NCBI RefSeq assembly: GCF_024494595.1
Contig: NZ_JANHDI010000015.1
Location: 55,750-119,749, forward strand
Source of the DNA: Halobellus rarus
Lineage (GTDB): Archaea > Halobacteriota > Halobacteria > Halobacteriales > Haloferacaceae
Reading direction: 5' to 3'
DNA length: 64,000 nt
The first letter of the stretch is position 1; each line of letters starts with the position of its first letter. The position numbers and the translations under genes were made by a program. Positions 7,895 through 16,560 of this stretch are shown here, piece by piece. The notes under the pieces are model-generated. The model worked only from the letters and a program-made list of their open reading frames with translations, made no database searches and was not told the DNA's origin.

Positions 7895-9292
7895 TCAATT
7901 CGTCGGTTCGACGTTATGGTTGAGTCGGAACAGGTTCTCCGGGTCCCACTGGTTTTTCACCTCGACCAACCGGTCGTAGTTTTCGCGGTAGGCGGCCTGT
8001 TGGTCGCCGACCTCCTCGGGAACGAAGTTGGCGTAGACGCCGCCGGTCGCGTGGGGAGCCATCGCTTGGTGCACGTCCCGGGCCCACGCGATACACTCCT
8101 CGTCCCTCTCCGGATCAGTCCACTGGGTGTGCAGGACCATCGTGAATTCGGCGTCGCGGTGGGGGTAAGCGGTCTCTTGAACGCCCACGTCGTTTATCGC
8201 ACCGCCTAATTGGGCGCAGGCGATTTCGGTGGCCTCGGTGGGGATCGTCTCCCCGTATTCGACGAAGTTTTCGATCATGCCGTCAGTCATCTCGACGAAG
8301 TTGTGGGACTTCCAGTAGTTCCGGTTTCCGGCCGGGGCGAGGCCGTCGAACGCCTGTTGCCAGCCCGCGTACGGGTGCGGTCCGACCGCGTCGACGATCG
8401 GATCCCCGATATCGCGTAGCGGTTGGAGTACCGTCTCGCCCTCGCTCATCTCGCCGGCGTAGAACGCCGCCAAGATGAGTACCTTCCGGCCGTGCCACTC
8501 CTCGGGGATGAACGGCAGCGGTGGCGCGTGCCGGATGACGAACCACACTGTCGCGTCATCGGGGGCCGTCGCAGTGAACTCCCGATACTCTGAGAGGACG
8601 GCTGCTGTATCCTCGAAAGGATGGACGATCGGCCCGGACAACACCGTCGGACCGACCTCGTGCAGTTGGAACTGGAAGGACGTGACGATCCCAAAGTTGC
8701 CGCCGCCGCCCCTGAGACCCCAGAACAGGTCTTCGTTTTCGGTCTCGCTCGCGTGGACGAGTTCGCCTGCCGCGGTGACGACGTCGACCGAAATCAGGTT
8801 ATCGACAGTCAATCCGTGCCTCCGCGAGAGCCATCCCCAACCGCCGCCGAGTGTGAGCCCGGCGACACCAGTCGTCGAATTGTATCCGACCGGCGTGGCG
8901 AGACCGAACGCCTGGGTCTCGTGGTCCAGTTCGTTGAGCACGACACCGGGTTCGACGCGGGCCGTCTGCGCGTCCGGATCGACGCGAACTGCGTTCATCG
9001 GCGACAGGTCGATCATCAGGGCGTCGTCTTCGACGGCCCTGCCAGCGATGTTGTGGCCGCCGCCTCTCACTGAAATAGGGACCCCATGCTCCTTTGCGAA
9101 CGCCACCGCACTGATGACGTCTGCGGTGCCGGCGCACTGGACGATAAGCGCGGGGCGCTTGTCTACCGTCGCGTTCCAGACTGACCGTGCCTCGTCGTAT
9201 CCCTCGTCGTCCGGCCGGACGATCGACCCACGCAGCGTTCCGGCGAATTCGCCGATAGATTCGTCAGTTAATATAGTTGTTTCTAGCGACAC
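7895..9292 (-). CDS. FAD-linked oxidase with berberine-bridge (BBE) C-terminal domain
   Basis: This 465-residue flavoprotein has an N-terminal PCMH FAD-binding domain. The motif SVRGGGHNIAGRA contains His80, the residue to which FAD is normally attached in the vanillyl-alcohol-oxidase superfamily. LTLGGGWGWLSRRHGLTVDN follows. The Cys that gives the second FAD bond in bicovalent members is Ser/Thr here (YNSTTGVAG), so a single covalent link is predicted. The C terminus YRENYDRLVEVKNQWDPENL is the BBE domain. Such enzymes oxidise alcohols or sugars using oxygen. The start codon is GTG at 9292. The gene is isolated between a tandem repeat and a palindrome, which may suggest a separate origin. 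Confidence 0.87.
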   Translation of the reverse strand: MSLETTILTDESIGEFAGTLRGSIVRPDDEGYDEARSVWNATVDKRPALIVQCAGTADVISAVAFAKEHGVPISVRGGGHNIAGRAVEDDALMIDLSPMNAVRVDPDAQTARVEPGVVLNELDHETQAFGLATPVGYNSTTGVAGLTLGGGWGWLSRRHGLTVDNLISVDVVTAAGELVHASETENEDLFWGLRGGGGNFGIVTSFQFQLHEVGPTVLSGPIVHPFEDTAAVLSEYREFTATAPDDATVWFVIRHAPPLPFIPEEWHGRKVLILAAFYAGEMSEGETVLQPLRDIGDPIVDAVGPHPYAGWQQAFDGLAPAGNRNYWKSHNFVEMTDGMIENFVEYGETIPTEATEIACAQLGGAINDVGVQETAYPHRDAEFTMVLHTQWTDPERDEECIAWARDVHQAMAPHATGGVYANFVPEEVGDQQAAYRENYDRLVEVKNQWDPENLFRLNHNVEPTN

Positions 9293-9607
9293 TTTCGGAT
9301 CACGCTTATAAGATACGCGATGAAATTATTTGAATAGGTGATATTGTCACTTCAATAAGGATTTTGAGTAACCGAGTGAACACAGCGACCGGGGGACAGA
9401 CCCGACTCGTCTCTTGCACGGGTTGTACGAGCAGAGCTGAGGGCCCACAGCTTGTAGACCCGCGACTTCGGCCGCTTCATACGGACTGTTGTGATCTCTC
9501 ACTGGTGATTGTGACTCCTACGACAGAGATCATCGGGGACAAGTCCCTATCACGCCACAGAGAACGATTCGTTCGATAACCGAACGTAATCCTCCATTTC
9601 GCGCCGA
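9293..9607. other. AT-rich spacer between flavin oxidase and DUF5798 gene
   Basis: About 315 bp with no convincing gene. The left part (9293-9360) is strikingly AT-rich and carries a TATA-like TTATAAG (9307-9313) and a palindrome. The right part contains a short plus-strand reading frame (9364-9579) whose Cys-rich translation matches nothing I recognise and lacks acidic character. Confidence 0.6.
9326..9358. promoter_or_regulatory. Palindromic operator candidate upstream of the flavin oxidase
   Basis: The sequence contains nested complementary arms: outer TTATT...AATAA, middle TGAA (9331-9334) with TTCA (9351-9354), and inner GTGA-TATTG-TCAC (9338-9350). It sits just upstream of the TATA-like TTATAAG that would serve the minus-strand gene starting at 9292. 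The symmetry and position fit a dimeric regulator site. No adjacent regulator gene is present. Confidence 0.4.
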
Positions 9608-9949
9608 CTACTCGGTGTCGCCAGCCGCCACAGATTTCGACTCGTCTTCGCCTGTGCTCCCTGCCGCTTCCTCCTCGCTCTCGACGTCGTCGCCGGATTC
9701 CTCTGCCTCGACGATGTGGGCGTCGGCGGTGACGCTCTCGACGTCGATTCCCTCCTTCTCTGCGAGCGCTTCCAGGAGGGCGCGCATCTCCGCGCTCTCC
9801 CGTTCGAGTCGGTCGACGCGGTCGCTCGTCTCCTGTGTCGTCTCACGCATCTCGACGATCTGATCGCGGAGGTCGTTGAGCCGCGTGTAGACGTCCTCGG
9901 CCATATCTGTCACTTTCTGGAGCTTCCTCGCCGTGCCTCCGAGTCCCAT
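9608..9949 (-). CDS. Small acidic coiled-coil protein (DUF5798-like)
   Basis: A 113-residue haloarchaeal protein begins MGLGGTARKLQKVTDMAEDVY. It has a heptad-rich coiled-coil segment (about residues 20-65, DLRDQIVEMRETTQETSDRV and onward), then an acidic low-complexity tail ending SVAAGDTE. The N-terminal pattern resembles the haloarchaeal family DUF5798, recalled from memory rather than searched. No enzymatic motif is present. It stands alone; the 126 bp between it and the ABC permease gene contain nothing I can identify. Confidence 0.75.
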   Translation of the reverse strand: MGLGGTARKLQKVTDMAEDVYTRLNDLRDQIVEMRETTQETSDRVDRLERESAEMRALLEALAEKEGIDVESVTADAHIVEAEESGDDVESEEEAAGSTGEDESKSVAAGDTE

Positions 9950-10075
9950 AGGACTCAGTTCTGGACCAGGCCTTGTGTGCGTTCCGGCTTCGACCGGACG
10001 GGATAGCGCCCGCGCCTCGAAGAAGCGTCCGACTGCTTCCGGTGGGGCCGACCGTTTCCGGAGCGCCCGACCGCC

Positions 10076-11272
10076 TCACGCCAAGTCGTCGGCGTCGAGC
10101 CGTGCGACGAGGTGGCGGAGCGCACCATAGACGACGACCGAACCGACGACCACGGCGGCCACGGAGAGGTACTCGGCAACTCCGCCGCTGCCGATGGCGA
10201 GTCGCGCGGCGGCGTTGATCGGCCCGTTCGGGAGTAGCGCCGTGCCGCCGAAGACGAAGAGCACGGCGATCGAGTAGAGGAACTGCGCCGCGCGCCGTTC
10301 GGGCGTCAGGAGCGCGAGCGCGGCCCCCAGCCCGCAGATCAGGAGCGCGAGCGCCGCGACCAGCGCGAGGAGCGCGGGGACGTTCGCGACGCTCGTGCCG
10401 TTGAGTTCGAGGAGACCGATCCACAGGGCGGCCTGAACCGGTGCGAGCCCGGCTGCCGTGAGGAGTTTCCCGTCGACGACGTCCGTCAGCGAGAGGGGCG
10501 CGACCCGCAGCAGTTCGAGCGTCCCGCGTTCGATCTCTTCGGTCAGCGAGTCGACGGCGACGGAGCCCGAGATGAAGACCGGGAGGAAGAGCAACAGCGG
10601 GAGCAACACCGTGTACGTGAACCCGAAGTACGGACTGGACGACGCCTCCGGCGGCAGTTCGAGCGGCAGCGAGTCGAGATACGCCGCTCTATCGGTCCGC
10701 TCGGCCCGCTCGAACGACCGGACCACGTCCCGCAACTGGACGACGACGATCGTCGTCTGGACGTTCGAGTCGGGCGCGACGGCCCTGACGAACACCCGGT
10801 CGTCGCGCGTCTCCGCGACGAGCACCGCGTCGACGCCGGTCGCCCGGTACTCGTGGAACGCCCGCATCGCCGTCTCCTCGGAGCGGTAGAACTCCGCGTC
10901 GACGCCGCGGACCTCCCGCGAGGCCCGGATCAGTTCCTCGGAGGCGTCGCCCGTCACCGCGACGTCGACCTCGTAGCCCTCGACCTGTCCCGGGTCGTAC
11001 AGCGAGACGAGGCCGACGACGAGGAACGACGAGAACGCCGCGATGAACAGCTGCAGCGCGAGCGCAAGGAGGATGGTCTTCTCCTTCCGCAGGCTGTTGA
11101 ACTCGCGGCCGGCGATCGTGATCCGGGGATCGGTCCGCGTTCGCCCGCTGGCTCCCGGCTGTGGATCTGGTCGATCGTCTCGACTCGGCCGATCGTCACG
11201 GCTCGGACGATCATCTCGGTTCGGACGACCGTCTCGGCGCTCTCCTCCGTGCGGGTCAGGGCGGTCAACCAA
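10076..11272 (-). CDS. ABC-2 type transporter permease
   Basis: This 398-residue membrane protein is the last gene of a three-gene ABC operon. After a polar N terminus, a first helix (ILLALALQLFIAAFSSFLVVG, near residue 70) is followed by a roughly 120-residue extracytoplasmic domain. A block of five or six helices follows (LLLFLPVFISGSVAVDSL to the C terminus), the NatB/ABC-2 arrangement. The motif DSLTEEIERGTLELLRVAPLS is typical of ABC-2 permeases that couple to the ATPase. The first 45 residues contain imperfect RP-x-RDD repeats, so the true start could be downstream. It overlaps the preceding gene by 8 bp. Substrate unknown. Confidence 0.85.
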   Translation of the reverse strand: MVDRPDPHGGERRDGRPNRDDRPSRDDRPSRDDRPDPQPGASGRTRTDPRITIAGREFNSLRKEKTILLALALQLFIAAFSSFLVVGLVSLYDPGQVEGYEVDVAVTGDASEELIRASREVRGVDAEFYRSEETAMRAFHEYRATGVDAVLVAETRDDRVFVRAVAPDSNVQTTIVVVQLRDVVRSFERAERTDRAAYLDSLPLELPPEASSSPYFGFTYTVLLPLLLFLPVFISGSVAVDSLTEEIERGTLELLRVAPLSLTDVVDGKLLTAAGLAPVQAALWIGLLELNGTSVANVPALLALVAALALLICGLGAALALLTPERRAAQFLYSIAVLFVFGGTALLPNGPINAAARLAIGSGGVAEYLSVAAVVVGSVVVYGALRHLVARLDADDLA

Positions 11273-13085
11273 AGTAGCTCACCACCGTGAGGTTGTAAGC
11301 CGTGTGAACGGCCACGCTGCCGACGAACGCGACGCCGTACCACCGGAGGTCGCGCATCGCACCGAGCGAGGTCAGGCCCGCGGTGACGACGTGGAGTACG
11401 AGCGGGGCGAACAGCAGGCCGGCCGCCGAAAACACGCCGATGCCGGACGGCGCGAAGGCGGCCTGTCCGAGCGCCAGCTCGGGGAGCCCCACGACCTGCG
11501 AGACGGCGGTGAACTTCTCGCCGACGAAGAAGCCCAGCCCCGAGAGCGCGCCGAGCACCAGGGCGACGCGTCGGACGCGCGGGAACGTCCCGCTCTCGAA
11601 GGCGGCGTAGATATGGAGGCTTTTCGCGACCTCCTCGACGAGCGCGACGACGAAGAGGAGCAGGGGAACGGTGAGCGAGACGGGTAGCGCGAACAGCACG
11701 GCGACGGCGAGCAGTTCCGCGACGAACACGAACGGGATCGACAGCCCCGAGAGGACCGCGACGTCCCGCGGACGCGACACGCGGGCGTCGAGCGCGTCCA
11801 GAAGCTTCAGCGGGACCGCGCGCTGTGTGAAGAGGTCCTCCTCGCGGTAGATACCGATGCCGAGCAGGAACAGCACGCCCGCACAGAGGACGAAGGGCGC
11901 TGTCGCGAACGCGAACGCGCCGGACGAGACGGATTCCAGCGGCTGGAGATCGCGAACCACGACCGTCAGCGGCGAGATGAGCGCGATCGGCGTGACGTTC
12001 GCGAAGATGGCCGGGACGAACGTGTAGGCCGTCAGGAAGACCGAGACCGTGACCGTGACGAAGGTGAGTTCCTTGAACGACCGGGCGAACATCGCCCCGG
12101 CGAACGTCGCCGCGAGGAAGAGGAGCGCGATCGGCAGCACGGCCGCGACGGAGACGAGACTCCCGCCGACCCCGAGGGCGATGAGCGCCGTGAGCGCGAT
12201 CATCGCGACGAGATACGGCAGCGTCTTTCCGGCGACGATGTCGCCCGGGGAGACGGGCGCGACGAGCAGCAGTTCGCCGCGGCGGTTGATCCGCTCGTTG
12301 AGCATCGTGCTGCCGTACGCCTGCACGACGAAGTTCATCGGGACGAGGAATACGAACGCGAGCACGAGCGATCCGAACGGGAACGGGGGCTGGATCTCCG
12401 CCGGCGACCCCGAGCCCCCGCCGCCGAGGGGGTTGATTCCCGAGAGCGCGGGCACGCCCAGCGGCCCGCCCCCGCCGCCCGTCGCCGCCGCGTCGTCGCC
12501 GTCGCCGCTCCCGTCTGCGTCCCCGCCGGAGCCGTCCCCGCCGGAGCCGTCCCCGCCGGAACCGACGACGACCTCGCCGTCGCCGCCGTCGTCGGCGAAC
12601 GCCTCGTCGGGTAGCGTGTCGTCGCGCGAGACGTACTGGAGGACGGTCACGACGGGGAAGGCCGCGGAGCCGTTCTCCTCGCCGCGCATCTGCTCGAAGT
12701 TGTGACTCCGAACGGCCGATCGGAGCTCCGAGAGCGCCGCGCGACCCTTCGGCGTGTCGACGGCGCGGAACTCCCCGTCCCGGATCAGCACCTCGACGTC
12801 GCCGTCGCGGAGCGCGTCGGCGTCGGGGGAGCGAGCGTCGAGGGCGACGCTCCGCTCGACCGGTGCACGGTACGGACTGTCGGCGGCGACGCCCACGCGG
12901 TAGACGTCCCGATCGAGCGCGACGCCGCCCCCGAGCAGCCCGGCTCCGAGGATCGTACCGGCCAGAAGGAGCGCGAGAACACCCAGAACGGCCGTCCGTC
13001 TGTCGACGATCCCTGCCGAGCGCGACACTTCCCAGCGGGCGATTCGGCGGATCGACGAGAGGTGGTCTCGAAGCGAACGCTTCAC
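11265..13085 (-). CDS. ABC-2 permease fused to a PrsW-family intramembrane metalloprotease
   Basis: This 606-residue fusion has two parts. Residues 1 to about 400 form an ABC-2 permease: an N-terminal helix, an extracytoplasmic domain, a Gly/Ser/Asp-rich linker near residues 170-220, and about six helices including the motif MLNERINRRGELLLVAPVSP. Residues from about 410 to 606 form a PrsW-type domain with the metal-site motif VEEVAK near residue 484, the helix GALSGLGFFVGEKF, and later His-containing helices. PrsW proteases cleave membrane-bound regulators inside the bilayer. The gene overlaps both neighbours (4 and 8 bp), so transporter and protease are co-produced. The protease target is unknown. 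Confidence 0.85.
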   Translation of the reverse strand: MKRSLRDHLSSIRRIARWEVSRSAGIVDRRTAVLGVLALLLAGTILGAGLLGGGVALDRDVYRVGVAADSPYRAPVERSVALDARSPDADALRDGDVEVLIRDGEFRAVDTPKGRAALSELRSAVRSHNFEQMRGEENGSAAFPVVTVLQYVSRDDTLPDEAFADDGGDGEVVVGSGGDGSGGDGSGGDADGSGDGDDAAATGGGGGPLGVPALSGINPLGGGGSGSPAEIQPPFPFGSLVLAFVFLVPMNFVVQAYGSTMLNERINRRGELLLVAPVSPGDIVAGKTLPYLVAMIALTALIALGVGGSLVSVAAVLPIALLFLAATFAGAMFARSFKELTFVTVTVSVFLTAYTFVPAIFANVTPIALISPLTVVVRDLQPLESVSSGAFAFATAPFVLCAGVLFLLGIGIYREEDLFTQRAVPLKLLDALDARVSRPRDVAVLSGLSIPFVFVAELLAVAVLFALPVSLTVPLLLFVVALVEEVAKSLHIYAAFESGTFPRVRRVALVLGALSGLGFFVGEKFTAVSQVVGLPELALGQAAFAPSGIGVFSAAGLLFAPLVLHVVTAGLTSLGAMRDLRWYGVAFVGSVAVHTAYNLTVVSYFG

Positions 13086-14134
13086 CGCTCGCTGCCCCCG
13101 TCCCGCTCGGTCCGACTACCCTCCGGTGTCGCTTGGACGGTCTCCGTCTCGGGCCGCTCTCCCCCCGACGGCGCTCGGACGCCGTCCGCCGACGGTTCTG
13201 TCTGCTGTCGCCCACGCTCGGAACCGGCTTCTGGCGTCGTCCCGCTGGCGAGGTCGAGGAAGATGTCTTCGAGGCTCTGTTCTCGCGTCCGGATGTCGAC
13301 CACCTCGCCGCCGTCGGCGGCGGCCCGCTCGCGAACCCGATCGACGGCGGCCATATCCGACACGACGCTTCGGTGACGCCCAGCTTCGACGGTGGCACTC
13401 CCCGCTGACGTGTCTGGCTCCGAGCCCTCCACCGGGACGGTCGTGAAGACGTGGTATGTCGTCTCGCCGTATTCTTCGCGGATCTCGGGGACGGTCCCGC
13501 GGGCGATGATCTCCCCGCGGTTCATGATCACGATCCGGTCGCAGACGCTCTCGACGTGATAGAGGTTGTGCGCGCTGAAGACGACGGTCTTGCCCCGATC
13601 GGCGAGTTCGCGGGTGAACTCGAGGACGTAGTTCGTCGTCAGCGGGTCCAGCCCCGACGCGGGTTCGTCGTAGATCAGGAGGTCGGGATCGTTGACCAGC
13701 GAGCGGGCGATGGCTACCTTCCGCTTCATCCCCTTCGACATATCGCCGAGGCGGCGCTCTCTGTGCGCTAATTCGAGGCGGTCCAGCGTCCGTTCGGTCC
13801 GCTCTGTCGCCTCCGCGCGCGGGACGTCGTAGAGATCGGCGAAGAAACGCAGGTACGACCGCGGCGTCATATCCTCGTACAGGGGGGATTCCTCGGGGAG
13901 GAACCCGAGGTTCCGACGCATCTCCGGGTCGCCGGCGTCGTATCCGGCCACCTCGGCGACGCCGTCGGTCGGTTCGACCAGCCCCGAGAGCATCTTCAGC
14001 GTCGTCGTCTTCCCGGCACCGTTCGGGCCGACGATGCCGAAGATCTCGCCCCCCTCGACGGCGAAGTCGCTGCCGACCACGGCGGGGAAGTCGCCGTAGG
14101 TCTTGCGGAGCCCCTCGGCGCGTATCATCGTCAT
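13082..14134 (-). CDS. ABC transporter ATP-binding protein (NatA/CcmA type)
   Basis: This 350-residue ATPase energises the two downstream permeases. Walker A is GPNGAGKTTT, the signature is MSKGMKRKVAIAR, and Walker B is LLIYDEPASGLDP. The next Ala-His switch is FSAHNLYHVE. The last 50 residues are a disordered, Arg/Glu/Pro-rich tail. The start may be MTMIRAEGL at 14134 or MIRAEGL at 14128. It is the first gene of the operon, overlapping the fusion gene by 4 bp. The 162-bp upstream region is shared with the divergent HhH-protein gene. Confidence 0.92.
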   Translation of the reverse strand: MTMIRAEGLRKTYGDFPAVVGSDFAVEGGEIFGIVGPNGAGKTTTLKMLSGLVEPTDGVAEVAGYDAGDPEMRRNLGFLPEESPLYEDMTPRSYLRFFADLYDVPRAEATERTERTLDRLELAHRERRLGDMSKGMKRKVAIARSLVNDPDLLIYDEPASGLDPLTTNYVLEFTRELADRGKTVVFSAHNLYHVESVCDRIVIMNRGEIIARGTVPEIREEYGETTYHVFTTVPVEGSEPDTSAGSATVEAGRHRSVVSDMAAVDRVRERAAADGGEVVDIRTREQSLEDIFLDLASGTTPEAGSERGRQQTEPSADGVRAPSGGERPETETVQATPEGSRTERDGGSER

Positions 14135-14296
14135 TATCCAGCGCCACGGATCCGGTGGGAATAAAACCTGACCGCCGGGTATCGATTCTGATACGGGTTG
14201 TGCCTCGGTTTTCCCGGTGGCGTGTCATCTGGTGACACTATACAGTCGACAGTATGAAGTTCTCCACCGTGGAGTTACAACCGAACGGAGGCAAGC

Positions 14297-15256
14297 GTGA
14301 CCGAGGACGAGGGGGGCGAAGGCGCGCTCGACGCGGGCGAAAGCGACGCGGCCGCCGAGGAGGGATCCGACTGGGCAGCGGTCCCCGACCGCGGCGACGA
14401 CGACCTCGATATCCCGCTCCCGTGGAACACCGTCTCCAGCGACGATCCCGACGCCGGCGATATCGAGACTGGGAACGCCGGCGAAGCCGACGAGGAGACC
14501 ACTGGTGAGGAGGGAACGGACGACGCGGGACCGACAGAGACCGAGGAGGAGTCGAACGAACCCGAGCGCTTCGAGGACCTCCGGTTCGTCGGGCCGAAGA
14601 GCGCGGCCGCCCTCCGCGACTCCCGGGTGTCGCTCGCCGATCTCGTCGAGAAGCGGATCGCTTACCGAGACCTGAAGGAAGCCGGCGTCAACCCCGGCGT
14701 CGCCGCCAAGATCAGGCGCGAACACTCGCTGTCGTGGTCGCTGGACGGGGGCGGGACGGACCTCGACCGACGCTCCACGCAGGTCCGCGGCCTCGACGAC
14801 GACGAACGGGCGTGGATCGCGGCGTCGTCCGGATGGTCCGAAGAGTCGGCCGCGACCGAGACCGACGGGTCCGGGGACGCGACGGAGGCAGAGGCGGCCT
14901 GGCGGGCGCGGACCGGCTCCGAGGAGACACCGGCGAGCGACAGCGAAACTCCCGAGACAGCCGGCGAAGCCGCGTGGCGCGACGGAACCGGTGACGGGGT
15001 CGGTACAGCGCAGTCCGAAGACCGTGTGGAGCGGTCCGGCATCGACGCCGAGTCGGCCTGGCGAGAACAGAGCGTGCCGACGCCGGTGACGGCGCTCGAC
15101 GACGTCGACGAGCGTGCCGCCGCGACGCTGCGCCGAGCGGGCATCGGGTCGGTCCGGCGGCTCGCGACGGCCGACCCCGAGAGCGTCGCAGACGCGCTCG
15201 AACTGGACCGCGACCGCGTCGAGACCTGGTGTCGACTCGCGCGCGAACACGAGTGA
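14297..15256 (+). CDS. Helix-hairpin-helix repeat protein, acidic
   Basis: This 319-residue protein starts with GTG (MTEDEGGEG). After an acidic 95-residue N terminus comes a first HhH-like unit (FEDLRFVGPKSAAALRDSRV, residues about 93-150), then a long acidic linker containing three repeats of AAWR/SAWRE-type motifs. A second HhH unit closes the C terminus (ALDDVDERAAATLRRAGIG to EHE). HhH units bind DNA or RNA non-specifically; this type of protein is widespread in haloarchaea with no known function. The alternative ATG at 14254 is in a different frame and yields a basic, implausible peptide. Confidence 0.8.
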   Translation: MTEDEGGEGALDAGESDAAAEEGSDWAAVPDRGDDDLDIPLPWNTVSSDDPDAGDIETGNAGEADEETTGEEGTDDAGPTETEEESNEPERFEDLRFVGPKSAAALRDSRVSLADLVEKRIAYRDLKEAGVNPGVAAKIRREHSLSWSLDGGGTDLDRRSTQVRGLDDDERAWIAASSGWSEESAATETDGSGDATEAEAAWRARTGSEETPASDSETPETAGEAAWRDGTGDGVGTAQSEDRVERSGIDAESAWREQSVPTPVTALDDVDERAAATLRRAGIGSVRRLATADPESVADALELDRDRVETWCRLAREHE

Positions 15257-15321
15257 CGGTCGACGTCGAGAAGGACGTCGATACCGCGCTTCGAGATCAC
15301 TATTAACTTTTCGAGTAAATA

Positions 15322-15426
15322 TTTATGTATTGGAGCGAATGGAATGTATAGCCGATTAGTACGCCGTTTTCCGGCGGTTAGACGGACGAATCCGGAGATA
15401 CGCCAACAAAGAGTTTATGTATATAG
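15322..15426 (+). promoter_or_regulatory. Two tandem TATA boxes upstream of fbp
   Basis: TTTATGTAT occurs at 15322-15330 and again at 15414-15422 (extended to TATAG at 15426), exactly 92 bp apart. The proximal box predicts transcription starting near 15440, leaving a leader of about 37 nt before the ATG at 15478. The distal box could give a longer transcript. Confidence 0.55.
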
Positions 15427-15458
15427 TCACCGCATATCCAACTAACGAATACCCCCGT

Positions 15459-15472
15459 TACTGACACGAGTA
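15459..15472 (+). promoter_or_regulatory. TrmB-like half-site pair in the fbp leader
   Basis: TACT-N5-GAGTA lies just before the fbp start codon and downstream of the proximal TATA box. The published TrmB glucose-responsive motif in Halobacterium is TACT-N7/8-GAGTA, so the half-sites match but the spacing is shorter. This is suggestive only. Confidence 0.25.
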
Positions 15473-15477
15473 CTCCG

Positions 15478-16386
15478 ATGGCTACGAAAGAAAATTCCGC
15501 GCCGACCGATGCCGAATCGATCCAAAAGACCGTCAACGACGTCCTCGACGCCGTCGCGCGCACCGCCCCGGAGGTCCGTCGCGGTCTTCCGGGCCGTCGC
15601 GTCGCAGTCGCGGGCACGAACCCCTCCGGCGAGGAGCAGAAGGCCGCAGACGTGTACGCCGACGAACTCCTCTGTGAGCGGATCGGTTCCATCTCGAACG
15701 TCGGCGTCTACGCCAGCGAGGAGCGGGCTTCGGGCGTGGACGTCGGCTCGGGTCTCTCGGTCTGCGTCGACCCCCTCGACGGCTCTTCGAACCTCGAACC
15801 CAACGCCGCGATGGGGACCATCGTCGCCATCTACGACGACGATCTGCCGGCGTCGGGTCGGGACATCGTCGCCGCCGCCTACGTCCTCTACGGGGCGACG
15901 ACGACGATGGCCGTCGCCCGGGCGAACAAGGAGACGGTCACCGAGTACCTCATCCACGACAGCGGCGACTATCAGGTCGTCCACGAGGAGTTGACGCTCC
16001 CCGATGACCCCTCAGTGTACGGCTTCGGCGGTCGGGTCCCCCACTGGGTCGAGGAGTTCGAGGAGTACGTCTCGGAAGTCGAGTCGGATCCCTCGATGAA
16101 ACTCCGGTACGGCGGCGCGATGATCGGCGACGTGAACCAGGTGCTCACCTACGGCGGCATCTTCGGCTATCCGACGCTCACGAACGCGCCGGAGGGCAAA
16201 CTCCGAGTGCAGTTCGAGGGCTATCCGGTCGGCTACATCCTCGAGAAGGCCGGCGGGGCGTCCTCGGACGGCCGACAATCGCTGCTCGACGTCGAGAAGG
16301 ACGACCTCCACGCGCGGACGCCGGTGTACGTCGGCAACGAGGAACTGATCGACGACCTCGAAGCGGCGCTGGCGGATCGGAACTGA
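15478..16386 (+). CDS. fbp: Class 1 fructose-1,6-bisphosphatase
   Basis: This 302-residue gluconeogenic phosphatase hydrolyses fructose 1,6-bisphosphate. The metal-binding motif [13 protein letters not shown] is at residues about 97-109, and the C-terminal region carries [13 protein letters not shown] and GYILEKAGG, as in the inositol-monophosphatase/FBPase fold. The length is slightly short of bacterial FBPases, as usual in haloarchaea. It is monocistronic with its own promoter region. It would supply hexoses when the cell grows on the aromatic or organic acids handled elsewhere in the window. Confidence 0.93.
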   Translation: MATKENSAPTDAESIQKTVNDVLDAVARTAPEVRRGLPGRRVAVAGTNPSGEEQKAADVYADELLCERIGSISNVGVYASEERASGVDVGSGLSVCVDPLDGSSNLEPNAAMGTIVAIYDDDLPASGRDIVAAAYVLYGATTTMAVARANKETVTEYLIHDSGDYQVVHEELTLPDDPSVYGFGGRVPHWVEEFEEYVSEVESDPSMKLRYGGAMIGDVNQVLTYGGIFGYPTLTNAPEGKLRVQFEGYPVGYILEKAGGASSDGRQSLLDVEKDDLHARTPVYVGNEELIDDLEAALADRN

Positions 16387-16560
16387 GCCGTTCGGACCCG
16401 CTGTCGTTGCTCCTACTCGCCGGTGTGAAAAACAGATATATAGTTTATTCACCCATCAGGATACAGTATAGATAACCCGTAAGCCGTCAGTCTCTTCGAG
16501 ATCGTGCACAGATACGCTTCAGTGTACGTATATAAACTATTAATAAGTTTGTGAGTATGC

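Noticed and set aside
9364..9579. A 71-residue Cys-containing reading frame in the spacer
   Set aside because: No family match, no promoter box at the right distance, and composition unlike neighbouring genes; possibly a decayed remnant but not demonstrable.
10954..13398. An 814-residue Arg/Pro-rich minus-strand frame across the ABC/PrsW operon
   Set aside because: Composition is basic and low-complexity, overlapping real membrane and ATPase genes in another frame.
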